From Lachnospiraceae bacterium (GTDB lineage: Bacteria; Bacillota; Clostridia; Lachnospirales; Lachnospiraceae): a stretch of 64,000 nt of DNA. Shown in pieces: positions 25,002 to 33,827 of the stretch; the first letter of the stretch is position 1, and every line of letters starts with the position of its first letter. Location: assembly GCA_014804755.1 (NCBI GenBank), contig JAAUZE010000003.1, positions 145,969-209,968 on the forward strand, given 5' to 3'. The position numbers were made by a program, and so were the translations under genes. The notes below the pieces were generated by a model. That model did not search any database. It worked only from the letters and a program-made list of their open reading frames with translations, and was not told the DNA's origin.

Positions 25002-26955
25002 ATGAGTAGGATTTTAGCTGATATTATTGAAAAATCAGATTATAAATTGACGCAGTTTGATGACAGCGCGGTAGATGCCATTGAACAAAATGTTGTAGAG
25101 AAAAATGGGAAGGTGTATATAAAGTGCCTTGTTAGGAATAAAGATGTGAAGCTGACGCCGGAGGAGATTGTCAGACAGTTATATATTTATAAATTAGTGT
25201 ATCGAACGCATGGAGCTTGAGAGAGTCATTACATTTGGAAGGGAAAAGAAACGTGCGGATATTGTTGTCTTCAATAAAACCCACGTTACATCTGAAGAAA
25301 TAATTGTAGAGCTGAAAAAACCCAAGTTAAAAGACGGCAAGGAGCAGCTTAAATCTTATTGTAATGCAACGGGGGCAATTATTGGCGTATGGACGAATGG
25401 CAACCAGATTTCCTATTATCATAGGAAAGACCCGAACTTTTTTGAGGATATCCCCGATATACCGAAAGAAAATCAGAAATTAAAGGATATTTTGACGGAA
25501 CGCTGGACGATTGATGATTTGATTGCAAAGGACAAGCTAGTAAGTGAGAAAAAATCCTTAAAGGGCTTGATTGAGGAAATGGAAGATGAGGTTCTTGCCA
25601 ATGCCGGCGTTGACGTGTTTGAAGAAGTGTTCAAATTGATTTTTACTAAACTTTATGACGAGATGGAAAGCGGCAGGGACAAGTCAAGAACTTTGGAATT
25701 TCGCAATTACGGAGATACAGACGAGGATTTGAAAAATAGTATGCAGGAACTGTTTAATAAGGCTAAGAAGAAATGGGTGGGCGTGTTCAATGATGATGAA
25801 AAAATTGCGTTGACGGCATCTCATTTAGCAGTTTGCGTAGCCAGCCTACAGGATGTCAAGTTGTTCAATTCCAATCTTGATGTTGTGGATGATGCTTTTG
25901 AATATTTGATGAGCAAATCACAGAAAGGTGAGAAAGGGCAGTATTTTACACCGAGATATGTGATTGACATGTGTGTAAAAATGCTCAATCCAAAGAGGCA
26001 TGAAAAAATGATTGACACTGCAGCAGGGAGCTGCGGTTTTCCGGTACATACCATTTTTCATGTATGGAAAAGTATTCTTGCAGAAAAAGGAATACCACAG
26101 AGCCATCTTTTTACACTGGAGAAAAAGCCGCCAGAATGTGAAGATTATGTAAGAGATCATGTTTTTGCAATTGATTTTGACACAAAAGCAGTACGTGTCG
26201 GCAGGACGCTGAATTTAATTGCTGGTGATGGCAGGACGAATGTCATGCATTTGAACACGCTGGATTATGATAGATGGGATGACTTTACAAAGGATGAAGA
26301 GTGGGCAGACATTTATTATGAGGGCTGGAAGGGTCTTCGGAGTATGCGCAGGACAAAAAACCAGAACAGGGATTTTGAGTTTGATGTCCTTATGGCAAAT
26401 CCGCCGTTTGCGGGGGACATTAAGGAAAGTCGCATTATATCAAAATATGAGCTTGGCAAAAATGCACAGGGAAAATACCAGTCTAAGGTAGGCAGGGACA
26501 TTTTGTTTATCGAAAGAAATTTATCTTTCTTAAAAGACGGGGGCAGGATGGCGATTGTTCTGCCGCAGGGCAGATTTAACAACGCTTCGGACAAATATAT
26601 CCGTGACTTTATTGCGGAACGGTGCAGGATACTTGCGGTTGTCGGGCTGCATGGAAATGTTTTTAAGCCGCATACGGGGACAAAGACGTCGGTTCTGTTT
26701 GTTCAAAAATGGGACGATGAATTGTGCCCTAAAAAAGACGACTACCCGATTTTCTTTGCCACAATGAGAGAACTGAGCAAGGACAATTCTGGGGATAAAA
26801 TTTACCGTGTGAATTCGGACGGTTCTTATATGTTGGATACGCATGACCACTTAATCGTAAAGCATGATTTGTATAACCATGACGGACTGACGGAAGATGG
26901 GATTGCCGAAGCGTTTATTGAATTTGCAAAAAAGGAGCATTTGAGTTTTTTTTAG
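25002..26955 (+). pseudogene. BcgI-like fused nuclease/N6-adenine methyltransferase with frameshifting deletion
   Basis: The N-terminal HsdR_N-type PD-(D/E)xK nuclease domain shows RADIVVF and IIVELKKPK. A linker follows, then an HsdM-type methyltransferase with motif I DTAAGSCGFPVHT and motif IV MANPPFAGD. The gene starts at 25002 behind AAGGAG and reads EEIVRQLYIYKLV, then frame-shifts and stops at 25220. The remainder reads on from 25201 as IERMELERVITFGREKKRAD in another frame. Homologs have NEYGYP between LV and (V/I)ER, so about 17 nt are missing. The 581-aa downstream piece (25210-26955) still has both catalytic parts but no good ribosome site. Together with hsdS it resembles BcgI: nuclease plus methylase in one chain and a separate specificity subunit, with no helicase. 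Confidence 0.7.
26946..26955 (+). promoter_or_regulatory. T8 run and stop: possible -1 frameshift site
   Basis: T TTT TTT T followed by TAG ends the methyltransferase frame. A -1 slip gives TTA GAT GAC and enters the hsdS frame, which is open from 26922. Confidence 0.45.
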
Positions 26956-26966
26956 ATGACCCATCT

Positions 26967-28397
26967 GTGACGGAGTTTGATGAGGTTTATTATGAGAAGT
27001 TATTGGATGGGTTAGAAATTCAGGAAATATTGTATTCAGAATTAGAATTTTCGGGAAGAATAGATGCAGAGTATTATCAGAAAACCTATCTTGCATACGA
27101 GGAAATTATACATAAATGCAGGAACGACAGATTGCATCATTTGGCAGATTTTCTTATCGGTCCTTTTGGTTCTGCATATGATACAAATAACTATACAGAT
27201 GTGCCGGATTTCAGATATGTGAGAGGACAGGACGTAAAGCCGTTTGTATTAAAGGATACAGAAGCAAGATATATGACAGAAAAAGATTTTAATAGATTGT
27301 CGAAATATTCTCTAAAAGCTGATGATATACTGGTATCTGTTGTCGGAACGCTTGGTAATGCGTGCATTGTCAGAAAAAAAGATATACCAGCAATTTTTAG
27401 CTGTAAAAGTACAGTGATTAGAACAAATGTTGTAAATCCTTATTTTTTAACTGCTTATCTTAATTCAAAATATGGCAGGAATTTATTACTGCGTAAAGAG
27501 AGAGGAGTAATACAAAAGGGACTTAACTTGGATGATTTAAAAATGCTGGATGTTCCCTTGTTTTCAAATAAATTTCAGAATGTTTGTGAAAAGTTTATAA
27601 ATGAAGCATGGGAGCTCATGGATGCGTCAGCTGATGTTTATAAGAAAGCGGAAGAATTATTGATAGAAAAATTTGGATTAAAAAATTTTGCCCCTCAAAC
27701 TGAAAGATTTTCTGTAAAATCATTTAAAAATTCTTTTGGGGATGTGGGAAGACTGGATGCGGAATTTTATCAGAAAAAGTATGATGATTTATTTGTAAGG
27801 TTAAGTAAATTTAATTGCAAGAAATTAGGTGATATAGTTACAATGAAAAAATCAATAGAGCCAGGTAGCGATAGTTATTCTGACACGGGCATACCTTTTG
27901 TCCGAGTGAGCGATATAACGAAATACGGGATCACAAAACCAAAAATAAAATTACCTCATCAGTTGGTAGAAAATATGCAAGATTTATTTCCTGCAAAAGG
28001 AACCATTCTACTGACAAAAGACGGGAGTGTGGGAATTGCATATAAAGTAGAAGAGGATAAGCATTTTATTACGTCAAGTGCGTTGCTGCATTTGCATGTA
28101 TTGGACGATAATGAAGTCAATCCCGATTATTTGACGTTGGTTCTTAACTCGAAAGCAGTGCAGATGCAGGCGGAGAGAAATGCGGGAGGCTCTATTATAC
28201 AGCACTGGAAGCCGTCTGAAATTGAGGATGTTATTATTCCTATTTTGGATACGGACATTCAAAATAAAGTCTCAGACAAAGTGAGAAAGTCATTTATATT
28301 AAGAAAAGAATCTCAAATACTATTAGGTCGGGCAATTACACTTGTTGAAACTGCTATTGAGCAAGGAGAGGATGTTGCCTTGAAATTGTATGTATGA
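26967..28397 (+). CDS. hsdS: Type I-like specificity subunit HsdS
   Basis: A 476-aa DNA-recognition subunit with two target-recognition halves, each opening with a similar block (RIDAEYYQKTYLAYEEI; RLDAEFYQKKYDDLFVR). HsdS-type strands such as DDILVSVVGTLGNACIV and KGTILLTKDGSVGIAYKV occur in the two halves. The two halves point to a bipartite recognition site. No ATG opens the frame: the only standard start is GTG 26967, and it has no ribosome site. It begins just past the methyltransferase stop, so it may rely on translational coupling or on a -1 frameshift at the T8 run. It would direct both methylation and cleavage by the fused enzyme upstream. Confidence 0.85.
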   Translation: MTEFDEVYYEKLLDGLEIQEILYSELEFSGRIDAEYYQKTYLAYEEIIHKCRNDRLHHLADFLIGPFGSAYDTNNYTDVPDFRYVRGQDVKPFVLKDTEARYMTEKDFNRLSKYSLKADDILVSVVGTLGNACIVRKKDIPAIFSCKSTVIRTNVVNPYFLTAYLNSKYGRNLLLRKERGVIQKGLNLDDLKMLDVPLFSNKFQNVCEKFINEAWELMDASADVYKKAEELLIEKFGLKNFAPQTERFSVKSFKNSFGDVGRLDAEFYQKKYDDLFVRLSKFNCKKLGDIVTMKKSIEPGSDSYSDTGIPFVRVSDITKYGITKPKIKLPHQLVENMQDLFPAKGTILLTKDGSVGIAYKVEEDKHFITSSALLHLHVLDDNEVNPDYLTLVLNSKAVQMQAERNAGGSIIQHWKPSEIEDVIIPILDTDIQNKVSDKVRKSFILRKESQILLGRAITLVETAIEQGEDVALKLYV

Positions 28398-28814
28398 CAC
28401 TAGGCTTTTATAAAAGAGGAAAATATTATAATTATAATATAGAAATGATATTAATTGCATATTGCAAAAAAACGCAGGATAGAGATAATTTTTTTGATAT
28501 AAAACATAGAACCACATCCAGAAGTGACTACCGAAATTCATTATTTCTGGGAATAAAAGCCTCGCGATGTGTGGAAACTATTGTCGAATAAACGGAAAAA
28601 TGCAACGATAAGAGCAATGTCAAAGCTTGATATTTCATGCGTTTTTTGACATTGCTTTCTGTAATTTTGGAGACTTTATAGTTCCTTTTTAATTTTCCCT
28701 AATTTTCATAGTCATAAAATCAGAAATGGAAATATATATCAGAAAAAACTCAAAAAAGATTCTTGGAAGATATGTATATGGAAAATCAGAGAGGACAGTG
28801 GAAGGGCTAAATGA
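28398..28814. other. AT-rich gap after hsdS
   Basis: No convincing gene. A perfect 12-bp inverted repeat AGCAATGTCAAA (28613-28624) / TTTGACATTGCT (28645-28656) could terminate hsdS transcription or the RelE operon. A 65-codon frame that overlaps the hsdS stop (28394-28591) has no ribosome site and no homology that I recognise. Confidence 0.5.
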
Positions 28815-29150
28815 CTATTCCATATCCATTTGTGATAATTGACGGAGTTGATTACGTTTTTCATAGATTACAGCGGTTATCTGGACTCTCAAATTATCTT
28901 CGTCAATCCAAAAATATACAAGGAAATTCTTTACTGGCAGACGGTGGATGCCCTTTGTACGCCATGGTTCTTCAGCGATCAGGGCCACACGTTGCGGAAA
29001 ATGTGCGAGCGATAAAAAAGCATCTTCCAGCGTATCCAGTAAATGAAGGGCAGCTGCAGGAGCTTTCAGTTCATAAGCTATATAGTGGATGATTTCTTGT
29101 ATTCCATTTTCAGCCTGGGGAGTGGCTTTTACAGTATAAGTTTTATCCAT
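28815..29150 (-). CDS. RelE/ParE-family toxin
   Basis: The toxin of a type II toxin-antitoxin pair, 111 aa. It has the family pattern AENGIQEIIHYIAYELKAPA, a mid-protein LEDAFLSLAHFPQRV, and closing strands KNFLVYFWIDEDNLRVQITA then VIYEKRN. RelE proteins cleave mRNA on the ribosome, whereas ParE proteins poison gyrase; the YEKRN ending alone does not decide between them. Its ATG overlaps the antitoxin stop (TAATG), so translation is coupled. Confidence 0.88.
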   Translation of the reverse strand: MDKTYTVKATPQAENGIQEIIHYIAYELKAPAAALHLLDTLEDAFLSLAHFPQRVALIAEEPWRTKGIHRLPVKNFLVYFWIDEDNLRVQITAVIYEKRNQLRQLSQMDME

Positions 29151-29452
29151 TATTGTAACCCCTGTCTTAAATCCGCAAATACATCAGCAACAGGGCGTGA
29201 CTGATCAGATTTGGCTTGTGATAATCCCTTTTCCATGATGGAGTTAAATTCTTCTGTAGTCATGGAGTCTAGTGTGGCAGGTTCTTGTGGCAGAGACAAC
29301 GAAAAAGGGATGCTCTTGGTCATAATGATCTGTTTGTATAATGCATTTATAACAACAGAAGCAGGTAATCCAAGTTTTGACATGATTGATTCTGCCTGTT
29401 CCTTGACTTCCGGCTCGACACGGGCGAGTACATTTGCACTTTTAGTAGCCAT
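29150..29452 (-). CDS. RelB/DinJ-family antitoxin
   Basis: A 100-aa antitoxin with an N-terminal ribbon-helix-helix (NVLARVEPEVKEQAESIMSK, then LGLPASVVINALYKQI). The C-terminal tail is probably flexible and wraps the toxin (FSLSLPQEPATLDSM). It is the first gene of the operon and should repress the promoter through its RHH domain. GGCGG lies before the start. Confidence 0.88.
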   Translation of the reverse strand: MATKSANVLARVEPEVKEQAESIMSKLGLPASVVINALYKQIIMTKSIPFSLSLPQEPATLDSMTTEEFNSIMEKGLSQAKSDQSRPVADVFADLRQGLQ

Positions 29453-29484
29453 AGTGATACCGCCTTTCTTTACTTTTTGGTATT

Positions 29485-29513
29485 ATTATATCGAGTTGTA
29501 TAACTATTAGCAA
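29485..29513 (-). promoter_or_regulatory. Toxin-antitoxin promoter with operator palindrome
   Basis: On the minus strand TTGCTA, 17 bp, TATAAT. The spacer holds AGTTATACAACT, an AGTT-N4-AACT inverted repeat (29494-29505) fit for an RHH dimer. Confidence 0.65.
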
Positions 29514-29779
29514 TACAAAAATGATAAAATTCATTTATGTATGGTGGAGAGGGTTTCCTAATTTAGAAAATTTAATTGTTTAGGAATTGTAATAGCTAAA
29601 TGCGCTGCATATTTGCTCCTGATCCTATGGTATCAAATGATTTTTGGGGCAATTTGAGCAACTTGGGGTGGGCGCTTAGTAAAATGTTGATATTAGATGA
29701 TTTTACACTTTAGTAATTGAATATTGATAAAGGACATGATATTATTTCCCTATCATTGTAGGTGGGGGGGGGAATTATT

Positions 29780-30637
29780 ATGCAAAGCAAAGATTTTCCA
29801 AAAGTGCGCTTAAGAGGTGGATTCTCGGATAGGAATAGAATTAAAAGTGAGAATACACAAATGCAATATAAAGATTTTGATGATCATACAAGGGTTTGCA
29901 TTGTAAATCTAATTAATAGTATATATAATGCTGTATATCACTACGATTACGACTGCAAGCATCAACTATTCTTAAAGCAAATATTATCCGATGTTTATAT
30001 GGAAAAAGTTGAATTCTCGGAACACTATAAGTATGATCAAAATAAAATATTTGATCTTATAAATATTACTTTATTGCAAGATGAATATGACAGTGTTTTA
30101 ACATTAGTTGAATTTATTTGCCAGAAATTATCTGACGCTGCACATACAGATTGGAGTACAGAATTTAATAGTATTTTTCAACAAGAGTATGTTGGTTATA
30201 GATTTATAAATAGAATAATCGTTCCAATAACAGATGAAAATGAAATAAAATCTATTGAAGATGCAATGAACACTCAACATGAAAACATTAATAAGCATCT
30301 AAAAAAAGCAATTGGTTTATTGTCTGATAGAAAAAATCCAGATTATGAGAATTCTATTAAAGAAAGTATTAGTGCTGTGGAGGCAATGTGCGTTTCCATA
30401 ATTGGAAAGGGAGCGACATTAGGGGAGGCACTTAAAAAACTTGAAAAAAATGGAGTAGTTATTCATCCAAGTTTGAAGTCTGCATTTGAAAAATTATACG
30501 GATACACAAGTGATGCAAAGGGGATTCGTCATGCGGGAAATATCGGGGGAGCATCTTCAACATTTGAAGAAGCAAAATTTATGTTAGTGTCATGCTCCGC
30601 TTTTATTAATTATCTTATAGGAGTATTAGCTGATTAA
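29780..30637 (+). CDS. AbiJ-NTD4/HEPN-type abortive infection protein
   Basis: The start at 29780 follows a long G-run; an upstream in-frame GTG at 29762 is inside it. The 285-aa product begins with a FSDRNRI block like the AbiJ-NTD4 domain. Its C-terminal part has YENSIKESISAVEAMCVSII, HPSLKSAFEKLYGYTSDAKG and IRHAG, as in AbiJ-like HEPN proteins. Such proteins act in phage defence, probably by RNA cleavage with cell arrest. The DNA is very AT-rich. It leads a three-gene AT-rich group with a zinc-ribbon protein and a membrane protein. Confidence 0.72.
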   Translation: MQSKDFPKVRLRGGFSDRNRIKSENTQMQYKDFDDHTRVCIVNLINSIYNAVYHYDYDCKHQLFLKQILSDVYMEKVEFSEHYKYDQNKIFDLINITLLQDEYDSVLTLVEFICQKLSDAAHTDWSTEFNSIFQQEYVGYRFINRIIVPITDENEIKSIEDAMNTQHENINKHLKKAIGLLSDRKNPDYENSIKESISAVEAMCVSIIGKGATLGEALKKLEKNGVVIHPSLKSAFEKLYGYTSDAKGIRHAGNIGGASSTFEEAKFMLVSCSAFINYLIGVLAD

Positions 30638-30667
30638 AATATATATTTTTAGACTTTAGGAGGAAAT

Positions 30668-30871
30668 ATGTTTACAATTCAAGATCCTAGCCATTGTCCC
30701 AAATGTCAAAGTAAAAATATTTATTTAGAACCAAGGTTATATAAAAAAGATAATTTTGGAAAAGACACTGATATTGTTATTCTTGGTATGTGGTTATGCT
30801 CTGAATGTGGAAATATACTGGGAAGAAAAATGAATCAGTATGAAAATGATATAGATGCTAATAGCATTTGA
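30668..30871 (+). CDS. Small zinc-ribbon protein
   Basis: A 67-aa protein with two CxxC pairs (CPKCQSKN, CSECGN) that should bind one zinc ion, in the manner of rubredoxin-like ribbons. GGAGG stands 5 nt before the ATG, so the gene is real. It sits 30 bp after the AbiJ-like gene and 34 bp before the next gene, suggesting an operon. Whether it acts with AbiJ is not known. Confidence 0.72.
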   Translation: MFTIQDPSHCPKCQSKNIYLEPRLYKKDNFGKDTDIVILGMWLCSECGNILGRKMNQYENDIDANSI

Positions 30872-30925
30872 AAGAATAGTGAGTATTGAGTGATGTGATG
30901 CTATATGAAAAGAGAGGCTATAGCG

Positions 30926-31456
30926 ATGTCAAATATAATAATAGAAGTGATTTCTATTTTAGCTGGTTTTATTACTATAGGAATTAATGAATATCTTACA
31001 CATAAGAGAGATATAAAACATAAGAAAGAGGAATTATTGCTTACCCATTTGAAAGAAATGCTAGAGTGGTTAAGCATTATGCAACAAGATATATTTAGGA
31101 TATCAAGACTTCTTATTACAGCGATTGGCATTTATAGTGATCAAGAAAGAAAAAAACAATTGCAAGCAGATTTTAAAATTGAGGTAAATGAAATAATTGA
31201 AAGAAGTATTGTGTTTTGTAATTCTTACGCAGAAGTAAATAATAGTATAGGAATTGATTTAGAATTAAGTGAATTAAATAAAGCAGTTGGACAGTATGCA
31301 GATAAACTTCGTGATATATTAAAAAAATATCCTTTTCCTGATATGGATGACAAGGATTTGAATATTGTGAATGAAAGAACCTCAATAATTCAAAAACAAA
31401 TCAAAAAGCGTATTTTGGTTATAACAAAAGAGATAAGTAGTTTACTGAATATATAG
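30926..31456 (+). CDS. Single-pass membrane protein with cytoplasmic helical domain
   Basis: The start at 30926 is favoured by AGAGAGG 8 nt upstream; an ATG at 30905 has no site. The 176-aa product has one N-terminal membrane helix (NIIIEVISILAGFITIGINE). A long, Lys/Glu-rich helical region with coiled-coil character follows. No known family is recognised. In an AbiJ-led operon a membrane-anchored effector or partner is possible. The composition (AT-rich, many Ile and Lys codons ending in A/T) matches the whole AbiJ module. Confidence 0.6.
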   Translation: MSNIIIEVISILAGFITIGINEYLTHKRDIKHKKEELLLTHLKEMLEWLSIMQQDIFRISRLLITAIGIYSDQERKKQLQADFKIEVNEIIERSIVFCNSYAEVNNSIGIDLELSELNKAVGQYADKLRDILKKYPFPDMDDKDLNIVNERTSIIQKQIKKRILVITKEISSLLNI

Positions 31457-31984
31457 ACTTATTAAATAACTGTCAGAAAGTACTAAATCTGTGATATAAA
31501 GGGAAGTAAGAATCTTGCCAGCCATCAAAATTAAAAACGGTGACTGGTAATTTTTTAGATCGATAATCAAACGTAAGTTCGTTACGAATGTAGATGCGGA
31601 ACAAATGTTCTGGATTTGCAAAACACTTTATTGTATTGGCAGTACATGGATTGCAAAACTGAAATGTCAAGATAGTGTCAAGCTTTTCTCTGGAACATTC
31701 AAGATGGCTTGCCGCATTTGCCCGTATATGACATAGGCGAGTGTAGCAAATTATCAAAACATTTGCATACAACCAATCCTGTTAAATCCATATTTGCGCG
31801 AGTAGCGAAGAATAAGGAAACGCTCGCATTTCCTTGTGAAGAGCATCGCGACAGCCGCCAGACGTTCAAGGAAAAAATCCCACAATTAACATTTCAGAAA
31901 CAAAACTTGAAAATTTCAAAAACATTCAGAAGATAACATACAGATAACAATAAGAGATTATTAAAATGAATGGAGGTATTTATC
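31457..31984. other. Unassigned stretch after the AbiJ module
   Basis: About 530 bases with no clear gene. A 99-codon frame on the minus strand (31473-31772) has several Cys residues (FCNPCTANTIKC) but no ribosome site, and no family is recognised. It could be a relic. The last 40 bases carry the GGAGG of the next gene. Confidence 0.4.
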
Positions 31985-32353
31985 ATGAAAAAGAAAGATT
32001 TTGTCACTCTCATCCTCAGTGTTGTCGGAGGACTGCTGTTTTCACTCGGTATGTGTATGGCGCTGGTTCCGGAAATGGGAACAATCACACAGGGCGTTGT
32101 ACTTGGCGTAGTCGGACTGATCGTATTGCTGGCAATGGTAATTGTACGCCGGAAGATGGACGGCAAACCCGCCATCACATTTAACGGCAGAGCTATCGGG
32201 ATTACTCTTTACAGCATTTTCAGTACGGCCGTATTCGGAGCAGGAATGTGCATGGTTCTTGTTTCGAGCCAGATGGTATGGGGAATCGTTGTCGGAATTG
32301 TCGGCATTGTCCTTCTGCTCGGACTGATTCCGATCTGTAAAGGGCTCAAGTAA
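31985..32353 (+). CDS. Four-helix membrane protein with internal duplication
   Basis: A 122-aa hydrophobic protein made of two similar halves. Each half has a helix with a Gly-x-Met-Cys-Met core (GLLFSLGMCMALVPEM; AVFGAGMCMVLVSSQM) and then a Gly/Val-rich helix (GVVLGVVGLIVLL; GIVVGIVGIVLLLGLIPI). The same pattern occurs in the protein at 35823-36203. GGAGG stands 9 nt before the ATG. It is the first gene of a likely operon with a 38-aa peptide, the EFLHTKG repeat protein and a two-component system. The function is unknown. Confidence 0.72.
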   Translation: MKKKDFVTLILSVVGGLLFSLGMCMALVPEMGTITQGVVLGVVGLIVLLAMVIVRRKMDGKPAITFNGRAIGITLYSIFSTAVFGAGMCMVLVSSQMVWGIVVGIVGIVLLLGLIPICKGLK

Positions 32354-32366
32354 AGGAGGCAGCAGC

Positions 32367-32483
32367 ATGAAAAAGACGCTCATTACTGCCGCATGTGTTA
32401 CCGGTATCACTGGTATCGCGGCTGTCATCACGATAATGATCCGCAGAGTAAGAACTGACAGTAAAATAAAAAAATGTTTATAA
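32367..32483 (+). CDS. 38-residue membrane peptide
   Basis: A very short gene: MKKTLITAACVTGITGIAAV continues into ITIMIRRVRTDSKIKKCL. It has one hydrophobic helix followed by a basic tail. GGAGG lies 8 nt before the ATG, and it fits tightly between two genes with no other reading across it. It could be a small membrane regulator or a former signal-like peptide. Confidence 0.6.
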   Translation: MKKTLITAACVTGITGIAAVITIMIRRVRTDSKIKKCL

Positions 32484-32500
32484 ATCGGAGGTAATATAAA

Positions 32501-32989
32501 ATGGAAAATCAGGTAAAAACACAGGCACAGATCGAACAGGAAATGCTTGAACTGAACAAGCAGTTTGGTGAATTCCTTCATACAAAAGGAATTACGGCAA
32601 AATGCAAGCTGGCATTCTCCAATATGGGAGATTCGGCAAGAAAGCAGCATGAAGCAGACAAAGCGCAGTATGAGTCTGTCAAGGCCCAGTCGTCAGAGGA
32701 AAACGCGGAATTTGTAGAGTTCCTTCACACCAAGGGACTCAAAGCAAAATTCAAGCTTGTTGTGGAGAACATCAAGAAAGGTGCTGAAGCTGCACCGCAG
32801 AGAACGACGGAGAGCATTGCGAAGAGTGCGGCACATGCACATGCCCCGGTGAATCCCTACGCGGGCGCTCATGCAGCCCACGGACATTACACAGCAGAAT
32901 CGCTTTCCAAAGAATTCAATGAATTTCTTAAAATGAAAGGTCTTGATACGCAATACACGGTTGAGATCAAGGGCAGCGACGAGGACTGA
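32501..32989 (+). CDS. Triple-repeat (F-x-EFL-x-x-KG) protein
   Basis: A 162-aa soluble protein with three copies of one motif: QFGEFLHTKGITAKCKL (residues 21-37), EFVEFLHTKGLKAKFKL (70-86) and EFNEFLKMKGLDTQYTV (138-154). The spacers are charged in the first part and His/Ala-rich in the second (SAAHAHAPVNPYAGAHAAHG). There is no signal peptide. The repeats look like short amphipathic helix plus strand units. I do not recognise a family name. Its position directly before a response regulator and between small membrane proteins suggests a role in the same envelope-response unit. Confidence 0.7.
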   Translation: MENQVKTQAQIEQEMLELNKQFGEFLHTKGITAKCKLAFSNMGDSARKQHEADKAQYESVKAQSSEENAEFVEFLHTKGLKAKFKLVVENIKKGAEAAPQRTTESIAKSAAHAHAPVNPYAGAHAAHGHYTAESLSKEFNEFLKMKGLDTQYTVEIKGSDED

Positions 32990-33155
32990 TATTGAGCAGC
33001 AGGTAGAAGCGCACGAACCGCTTTTTCATTTGACCCGCACTGCCGGAATGGGAGTGCGGGTTAAATCTTTTGTAAAAAAGTGCGAAATAAAGAAAACATA
33101 AACAAAACTTTAACATTTCCGTGTTATAATGAAAAAAACATGGGAGGGTCATTCT

Positions 33156-33827
33156 ATGTTCAAGATTTTAGTGGTTGAGGATGATAACGAATTAAACCGC
33201 ACTGTTTGTTCTTTTCTGAATGAAAGCGGATATGAAGCAACCGGCAGCTTAGATGCCAATGACGCGTATCATGTTATGTATAACAACACATTCGATCTGA
33301 TCGTGTCCGATATTATGATGCCGGGCATAGACGGCTTTGAATTTGCAAAAAACGTGCGGGAATTGAATGAGGATATTCCGATTCTGTTTATGACTGCACG
33401 GGATGACTTTGCTTCTAAGCAGCGGGGCTACCGGATTGGGATTGACGATTACATGGTAAAGCCCATTGATCTGGATGAGTTGTTTCTGCGGATCGGCGCA
33501 CTTCTCAGACGGGCGAAAATCGCAAGCAGCCACCGGCTGGAAATCGGTGGGCTGGCACTGGATGCTGATGAACGTACGGCTGTCTTAAACGGCGAAGAGA
33601 TTTCCCTTACGTTGCGGGAGTTTAATATTCTTTATAAGCTGCTTTCCTATCCGAAAAAGACCTTTACCCGCACACAGCTCATGGATGAGTTTTGGGACGC
33701 GGAATCCAACACCGCGCCGAGAGCGGTCGATGTTTACATGACAAAACTGCGCGACAAATTCTCCGGGTGCGAGGACTTTGAGATCGTCACCGTTCACGGA
33801 CTTGGTTACAAGGCGGTGGTGAAATGA
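33156..33827 (+). CDS. OmpR-family response regulator
   Basis: A 223-aa two-domain regulator. The receiver begins MFKILVVEDDNELNRTV, with acidic pocket Glu8-Asp9 and the phospho-acceptor Asp52 in DLIVSDIMMPGIDGFE. A Lys in YMVKPIDLDEL completes the active site. The winged-helix DNA-binding domain has LTLREFNILYKLLSYP and APRAVDVYMTKLRDKF. The start at 33156 has GGGAGGG upstream; a -10-like TATAAT at about 33123 suggests its own promoter. Its stop overlaps the kinase start by 4 bp. Confidence 0.95.
   Translation: MFKILVVEDDNELNRTVCSFLNESGYEATGSLDANDAYHVMYNNTFDLIVSDIMMPGIDGFEFAKNVRELNEDIPILFMTARDDFASKQRGYRIGIDDYMVKPIDLDELFLRIGALLRRAKIASSHRLEIGGLALDADERTAVLNGEEISLTLREFNILYKLLSYPKKTFTRTQLMDEFWDAESNTAPRAVDVYMTKLRDKFSGCEDFEIVTVHGLGYKAVVK

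Noticed and set aside
28394..28591. 65-codon frame overlapping the hsdS stop
   Set aside because: No ribosome site, no recognisable family and a very AT-rich composition.
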